In this document: in pieces, positions 41,851 to 42,022 of the stretch | How positions within the stretch are numbered: the stretch's first letter is position 1 | Layout of the letters: the number at the start of each line of letters is the position of its first letter | NCBI RefSeq assembly: GCF_014698115.1 | Contig: NZ_JACJSJ010000075.1 | Coordinates: 1 to 42,022 of the forward strand | Source: Nostoc sp. FACHB-973 | GTDB taxonomy: Bacteria; Cyanobacteriota; Cyanobacteriia; Cyanobacteriales; Nostocaceae | Direction of reading: 5' to 3' | Length of the DNA stretch: 42,022 bases | Made by a program: the position numbers and the translations under genes | Notes under the pieces: model-generated | What the model was told of the DNA's origin: nothing | What the model saw: only the letters and a program-made list of their open reading frames with translations | Databases searched by the model: none

Positions 41851-42022
41851 ATCAAGAATTTGCCGTACTGTATTGAAAGATTCAGCTTCTTGGTCATTTG
41901 CACTTATATTAAGTAAGTCGTGGAGAAAATTTATAACTATGTAACAAACAATTAAGGAGAAGAGTTAGAGTTAAATCTTATACGTTGTGTACTGTAATTT
42001 CCCTTCTCTGCTCTAGCTTGAA
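41851..42022. other. Right edge: truncated 5' part and unknown sequence
   Basis: The sequence from 41851 to about 41940 continues the ATPase frame; from about 41941 to the end there is no recognisable gene. The sharp loss of coding similarity suggests a junction, for example with an insertion sequence lying mostly beyond the window. Confidence 0.4.

Overview
The window comes from a filamentous, Nostoc/Anabaena-type cyanobacterium. Three things point to this: very frequent HIP1 octamers (GCGATCGC), heptanucleotide tandem repeats typical of heterocystous cyanobacteria, and cyanobacterial protein families (group 2 sigma factor, COP23-domain protein, NIL-ferredoxin, CHAD and DUF3616 proteins, hybrid kinase with an OmpR-type N-terminus). 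It starts inside a 5S rRNA gene, at the 3' end of an rRNA operon.

Layout. 1-1515: end of the rRNA operon with its terminator, then a decayed IS630-family element and an abutting 96-bp MITE-like element. 1519-5329: a response regulator and a 1150-residue hybrid histidine kinase. 5925-13820: metabolic and hypothetical genes (NIL-ferredoxin, DUF3616, CHAD, two exported proteins, aspartoacylase, glutathionyl-hydroquinone-reductase-like GST, ureidoglycolate lyase). 14017-17008: group 2 sigma factor, a long gene-poor stretch, a stand-alone RibD-type deaminase and small exported proteins. 17209-23458: an exported protein of unknown function, ileS, and a cluster of toxin-antitoxin genes (ParD/ParE with a nonsense-mutated toxin, a HigA-like remnant, PrlF/YhaV). 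23556-28176: tldD, a membrane-anchored unknown, a truncated trypsin-like protease, a COP23 protein and a small HTH protein. 28349-32526: two tandem ArsR-type paralogs with matching operator arrays, then a sensor kinase paired with a PstS-like lipoprotein. 32780-34685: LivG/LivM parts of a branched-chain or neutral amino acid ABC transporter. 34893-39152: a RelE-type TA pair, pgi, a double-Nif11 protein and a retropepsin-like protease pair. 39179-41964: a PD-(D/E)XK-type nuclease coupled to a 5'-truncated AAA-like ATPase.

The most noteworthy signals are structural. (1) The last 46 bp of ileS are duplicated in direct orientation on the far side of the ParD/ParE module; the two copies differ only at two synonymous third-codon positions, which looks like the scar of an insertion at the ileS 3' end. 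(2) Both ArsR paralogs carry three 10-bp sites (consensus TCTAATTAGA) spaced exactly 16 bp apart. (3) A 28-bp palindrome family occurs at four places, with arm changes that preserve pairing in two perfect copies. (4) Palindromic or heptameric repeats have entered coding sequence in frame in ileS and in the hybrid kinase. (5) The IS630 transposase has a canonical A_AAA_AAC slippery heptamer in frame and was later broken by a 30-bp repeat insertion. (6) The nuclease-ATPase pair at the right edge may be the remains of a defence-type system.

No tRNA, CRISPR array, prophage structural gene or integrase was seen. All family assignments were made by eye from motifs, without database searches.
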